A stretch of DNA of 8,076 nt from Akkermansiaceae bacterium UBA5689 (GTDB lineage: Bacteria; Verrucomicrobiota; Verrucomicrobiia; Verrucomicrobiales; Akkermansiaceae). The DNA lies in contig DIHT01000034.1 of assembly GCA_002420305.1 (NCBI GenBank), positions 1 through 8,076 of the forward strand. The letters are read 5' to 3'. Under the pieces are notes generated by a model. That model did not search any database and was not told the DNA's origin. It saw only the letters and a program-made list of their open reading frames with translations. Numbering within the stretch: the stretch's first letter is position 1; every line of letters begins with the position of its first letter. A program made the position numbers and the translations under genes. This document shows, piece after piece, positions 5,726 to 8,076 of the stretch.

Positions 5726-6433
5726 ATGCCAATCGATTTAGTCATCTCAGATCTCGATGGAACGATCTTGGAGACCGAGGATTACCATCGGAGGGCATAC
5801 AATGCTCTGTTTCGTGAAATGAACCTTGCGCGGGAGTGGAGCGAGGAAGATTACAAGGAGCGGCTTGCCACGATGGGCGGAGCAAAGTTCGATGAGATTC
5901 TCACATGGCTCTCGCAGCCCGTGGAAAATCATGTAGAGACCTGCAGGACGTTGTATGCGCGAAAGACGGATCTGTATGTGGATCTTGTTGTAGATGCCCT
6001 CAAACGTGGAGATCTGGCTCTCCGGCCCGGGGTGAAATCCCTCTTTAAGCAGCTCATCGATTCCGGGGTGGGGCTGGCTGTTGGATCGGCGTGCGTCAAG
6101 TGGGCCGCGGAGAGAGTCCTTCAGGCTTCGCTGGGTGAGGGGCTCGTTTCGTCGCTGGCAACGGTGTGTGCTGGTGATGATGTGGAGGCTAAGAAGCCCG
6201 ATCCGGCGGTATATCTACTGGTAGCACAGCGTTGTGGAGTAGAGCCTCGGAACTGTTTTGTCATTGAGGATACAAGGCACGGAATGGAGGCCGCTCATAA
6301 TGCTGGAATGCGTTGTCTTGTGACACCTAGCGAGCTTGCAAAAGGTGATGTGTTTCAGGGAGCTGCGGGAGAGCTTGAAAGCCTCGAGGGGCTCGGAATT
6401 CAGGATTTACAAGTCTTCTGGGAAAGGTGCTAA
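5726..6433 (+). CDS. HAD-superfamily sugar phosphatase, CbbY (xylulose-1,5-bisphosphate phosphatase) type
   Basis: 235 residues from ATG 5726. Magnesium-dependent cytoplasmic hydrolase with all four HAD motifs: DLDGT (9-13, nucleophile D9 and acid D11), S121 in VGSA, K157 in KKPDP, and E181-D182 in VIEDT. The helical cap lies at about 16-95. The block ARKTDLY (78-84), RPGV (100-103), AGDDVEAKKPDPAVYLL and RCLVTPS are the phrases I associate with CbbY, which removes the 1-phosphate of xylulose-1,5-bisphosphate, rather than with beta-phosphoglucomutase. In autotrophs CbbY protects RuBisCO; no RuBisCO gene is in view. The frame is open back to 5684, but the 14 extra residues lie inside the kinase gene, so the ATG four bases after the kinase stop is preferred. 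With no Shine-Dalgarno, translation probably depends on coupling to the kinase. Confidence 0.9.
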   Translation: MPIDLVISDLDGTILETEDYHRRAYNALFREMNLAREWSEEDYKERLATMGGAKFDEILTWLSQPVENHVETCRTLYARKTDLYVDLVVDALKRGDLALRPGVKSLFKQLIDSGVGLAVGSACVKWAAERVLQASLGEGLVSSLATVCAGDDVEAKKPDPAVYLLVAQRCGVEPRNCFVIEDTRHGMEAAHNAGMRCLVTPSELAKGDVFQGAAGELESLEGLGIQDLQVFWERC

Positions 6434-6444
6434 GCGTGGCGGGG

Positions 6445-6473
6445 TATATTGGTCGCTTGTCAAGGCTTGGCAA
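6445..6473 (+). promoter_or_regulatory. Possible promoter -10 and operator-like palindrome before the sulfatase
   Basis: TTGTCAAGGCTTGGCAA (6457-6473) is a 17-base near-palindrome: all pairs match except one T/G pair around a single central base. TATATT at 6445-6450 could be a -10 element, which would put the transcription start at the palindrome, the classic place for a repressor operator. No good -35 is seen (GAAAGG at 17 bases). The element fills the 52-base gap between the phosphatase stop and the sulfatase ATG. Confidence 0.35.
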
Positions 6474-6485
6474 ATCAAGGAAGAC

Positions 6486-8076
6486 ATGAAGATGATTCGG
6501 CCTGCTTTAGCGCTGGTGCTTTACTCACTAGGAGTGATCGACGGCGCCGGCCGCCCAAATATTCTCTTTGCGATTTCAGATGATCAGTCGTGGATGCATG
6601 CGAGTGCTTATGGAGACAAGGGCACCCGCACGCCAGCATTTGACCGTGTTGCGGGAGAAGGTGTCCTCTTCACCCATGCTTTTGCCTCCTGCCCTTCCTG
6701 TATGCCGTCGAGGACTTCGATTCTCACCGGGCGGAACATGTGGGAGACGGGGCCCGGAGGTAACCTGATGGGGACATTGAAAGCTGAGTATGCCGTGTTC
6801 TCGCTGCTTCTCCAGCAGTCAGGATATCAGCTCGCAGCAACGGGAAAGACCTGGGGCCCGGGCAAGCTGGAGGGCTTCACTCCCCGAGCAGGAAAAAAGT
6901 TGCCGGCCCGTTCCTACTCCTCGATCCAGACTGAGGCGATTCTGGGTGAATCTTTCCACCGCAGAACATTGAAGCAGCGACGTCCAGGAATGAGCAATCT
7001 AGACTATGCCGCCAACTTTGAGGACTTCCTCGCTGCAAGGGACAAGGAGAAGCCCTTCTTTTTTTGGTATGGTTCGAATGAACCCCATCAGAGGTTTGAA
7101 GAAGGCGCATGGAAAAATGCGGGAAAGAACCTTGCGCATGCGCTCGTTCCCGGAAGCCTTCCCGATGACCCGGTTGTGCGGGGAGAGTTTCTTGATTACG
7201 CCCTCGAGGTCGAGCACTTCGACAGGCATCTTGGAAGGATGATAGAGTTGCTCGCAAGGGAGAATCTTCTTGAGAGCACTCTCATCGTGGTAACCAGTGA
7301 CCATGGAAATCCAATGCCCAGGTCCAAGTGTAACCTTTATGATTCCGGAACCCGGGTGCCCCTGGCTGTTCGGTTCCCTGGACCTGCCAAGGAAGGAGCA
7401 ACTCGTCGAGATCTGGTTAGCCTTATTGATCTTGCTCCCACTTTCCTGACGGCGGCAGGAGTTGAGATCCCAGAAGAGATGAGCGGACATCCACTGCAGT
7501 CATTACCTGAGACAGGTGCTGCCGTGTCGCGTGATTTTATAGTCACCGGTTTTGAGCGTCACATTATCTGCCGCCGTGATGGAGTGGGCTACCCTGCACG
7601 GTGCATCCGAACTAGTTCCTTTGCCTACATCCGGAACTATGAACCGGATCGCTGGCCGGCTGGCGATCCGGATTTCGTGTCCTCTCATCAAGGATTTCTC
7701 GGGGACTGCGACCGGGGGGCAACCAAGGAGTTCCTCATGAATAACTCCAGTAAAACCAGAATAGCGCCTTACTACCGGCTCTCTTTTGGGCGACGTCCTC
7801 CGGAAGAGTTGTATGATATGAAGCGGGATCCGCATCAGTTGAGGAATCTTGCGGAGGAGGAGAAATTTGCAGAGTTAAAGTCATCTCTTCGACAAAAGAT
7901 GGAGGATTATCTTCGTGCGACTGATGATCCACGGATACAGGGCCAGTCTCCGTGGGACGGCTACGATTTCACCGATAAGAGGATCTTTGGCAATCCGCGG
8001 TGGAGAGAGGAGGGGCTTGGACTTCCAAGCGTGATTGTCGAGGACCCCGACACCGATGGTGACGGTCTGTCAGACG
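6486..8076 (+). CDS. Secreted type I sulfatase with C-terminal thrombospondin-3-type calcium repeat (partial, runs off the right edge)
   Basis: The frame is open for 530 codons to the window end. It hydrolyses sulfate esters, here probably of a polysaccharide, outside the cytoplasm. Residues 1-21 form a short signal peptide. RPNILFAISDDQS (23-35) carries metal ligands D32 and D33. C72-M-P-S-R76 is the formylglycine motif (C-x-P-x-R), followed by TSILTGR. K121 (TGKTWG), H201 (EPH), D272-H273 (SDHG) and K281 complete the active site expected for the alkaline-phosphatase-like fold. VPLAVRFPG and the C-terminal subdomain (LYDMKRDPHQLRNLA) are typical. The layout is closest to SGSH-like S1_8 sulfatases, an impression only. 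D520 to D530 reads DPDTDGDGLSD, the beginning of a calcium-binding TSP3 repeat, so a C-terminal extension follows outside the window. Start: AAGGA at 6477-6481, four bases before ATG 6486; ATG 6492 is an alternative. It needs a formylglycine-generating enzyme, not seen here. Confidence 0.95.
   Translation, partial: MKMIRPALALVLYSLGVIDGAGRPNILFAISDDQSWMHASAYGDKGTRTPAFDRVAGEGVLFTHAFASCPSCMPSRTSILTGRNMWETGPGGNLMGTLKAEYAVFSLLLQQSGYQLAATGKTWGPGKLEGFTPRAGKKLPARSYSSIQTEAILGESFHRRTLKQRRPGMSNLDYAANFEDFLAARDKEKPFFFWYGSNEPHQRFEEGAWKNAGKNLAHALVPGSLPDDPVVRGEFLDYALEVEHFDRHLGRMIELLARENLLESTLIVVTSDHGNPMPRSKCNLYDSGTRVPLAVRFPGPAKEGATRRDLVSLIDLAPTFLTAAGVEIPEEMSGHPLQSLPETGAAVSRDFIVTGFERHIICRRDGVGYPARCIRTSSFAYIRNYEPDRWPAGDPDFVSSHQGFLGDCDRGATKEFLMNNSSKTRIAPYYRLSFGRRPPEELYDMKRDPHQLRNLAEEEKFAELKSSLRQKMEDYLRATDDPRIQGQSPWDGYDFTDKRIFGNPRWREEGLGLPSVIVEDPDTDGDGLSD

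Noticed and set aside
6999..7490. 163-codon minus-strand frame inside the sulfatase gene
   Set aside because: Opposite conserved sulfatase residues (EPH, SDHG) on the plus strand; no motif of its own.
1..8076. Insertion sequence or phage remnants
   Set aside because: No transposase or integrase motif and no terminal inverted repeats with target duplications were seen.

Overview
The window most likely comes from a Gram-negative, polysaccharide-degrading member of the PVC group, probably Verrucomicrobiota. The signs are a secreted type I sulfatase running into a thrombospondin-type-3 calcium repeat (DxDxDGDGLxD), a secreted repeat protein with a DxNxDGxxE calcium loop, the tail of what looks like a prenyltransferase-repeat protein, and a very small basic protein with a KRLxxLGV...MNxKEVR signature. 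This assignment rests on motif style, not on a marker gene.

Layout. (1) 1-2704, plus strand: the last 25 codons of an upstream gene, a 618-residue secreted protein of unknown function (helical TPR-like N-terminal part, beta-rich rest), and a rhomboid intramembrane serine protease with its catalytic residues intact. The three are closely spaced and are probably one transcription unit. A strong Shine-Dalgarno before the rhomboid actually drives a 13-codon open frame that overlaps the rhomboid start. (2) 2742-3091, minus strand: a self-contained small gene with a TTGACC-17-TATTAC promoter, a 64-residue very basic protein, and a hairpin plus T-run terminator. (3) About 3020-3545: a 526-base stretch without a convincing gene apart from that promoter. 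(4) 3546-6433, plus strand: class II aldolase, FGGY kinase of the D-ribulokinase (SePSK/AtXK-1) type, and CbbY-type HAD phosphatase, separated by 25 and 4 bases. (5) 6486 to the end: a sulfatase, open at the right edge, preceded by a near-perfect 17-base palindrome.

How the genes may work together. The secreted sulfatase would desulfate an algal or host glycan outside the cytoplasm. The kinase would phosphorylate a released ketose, the aldolase would cleave or form a phosphoketose (or epimerise it, since the same fold includes AraD), and the phosphatase would remove a phosphate from a (bis)phosphorylated sugar such as xylulose-1,5-bisphosphate. No isomerase, transporter, RuBisCO or regulator is inside the window, so the substrate is unknown. 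The most interesting item is this kinase-aldolase-CbbY cassette, which joins two enzymes best known from photosynthetic organisms with a DHAP-type aldolase in an apparently heterotrophic setting.
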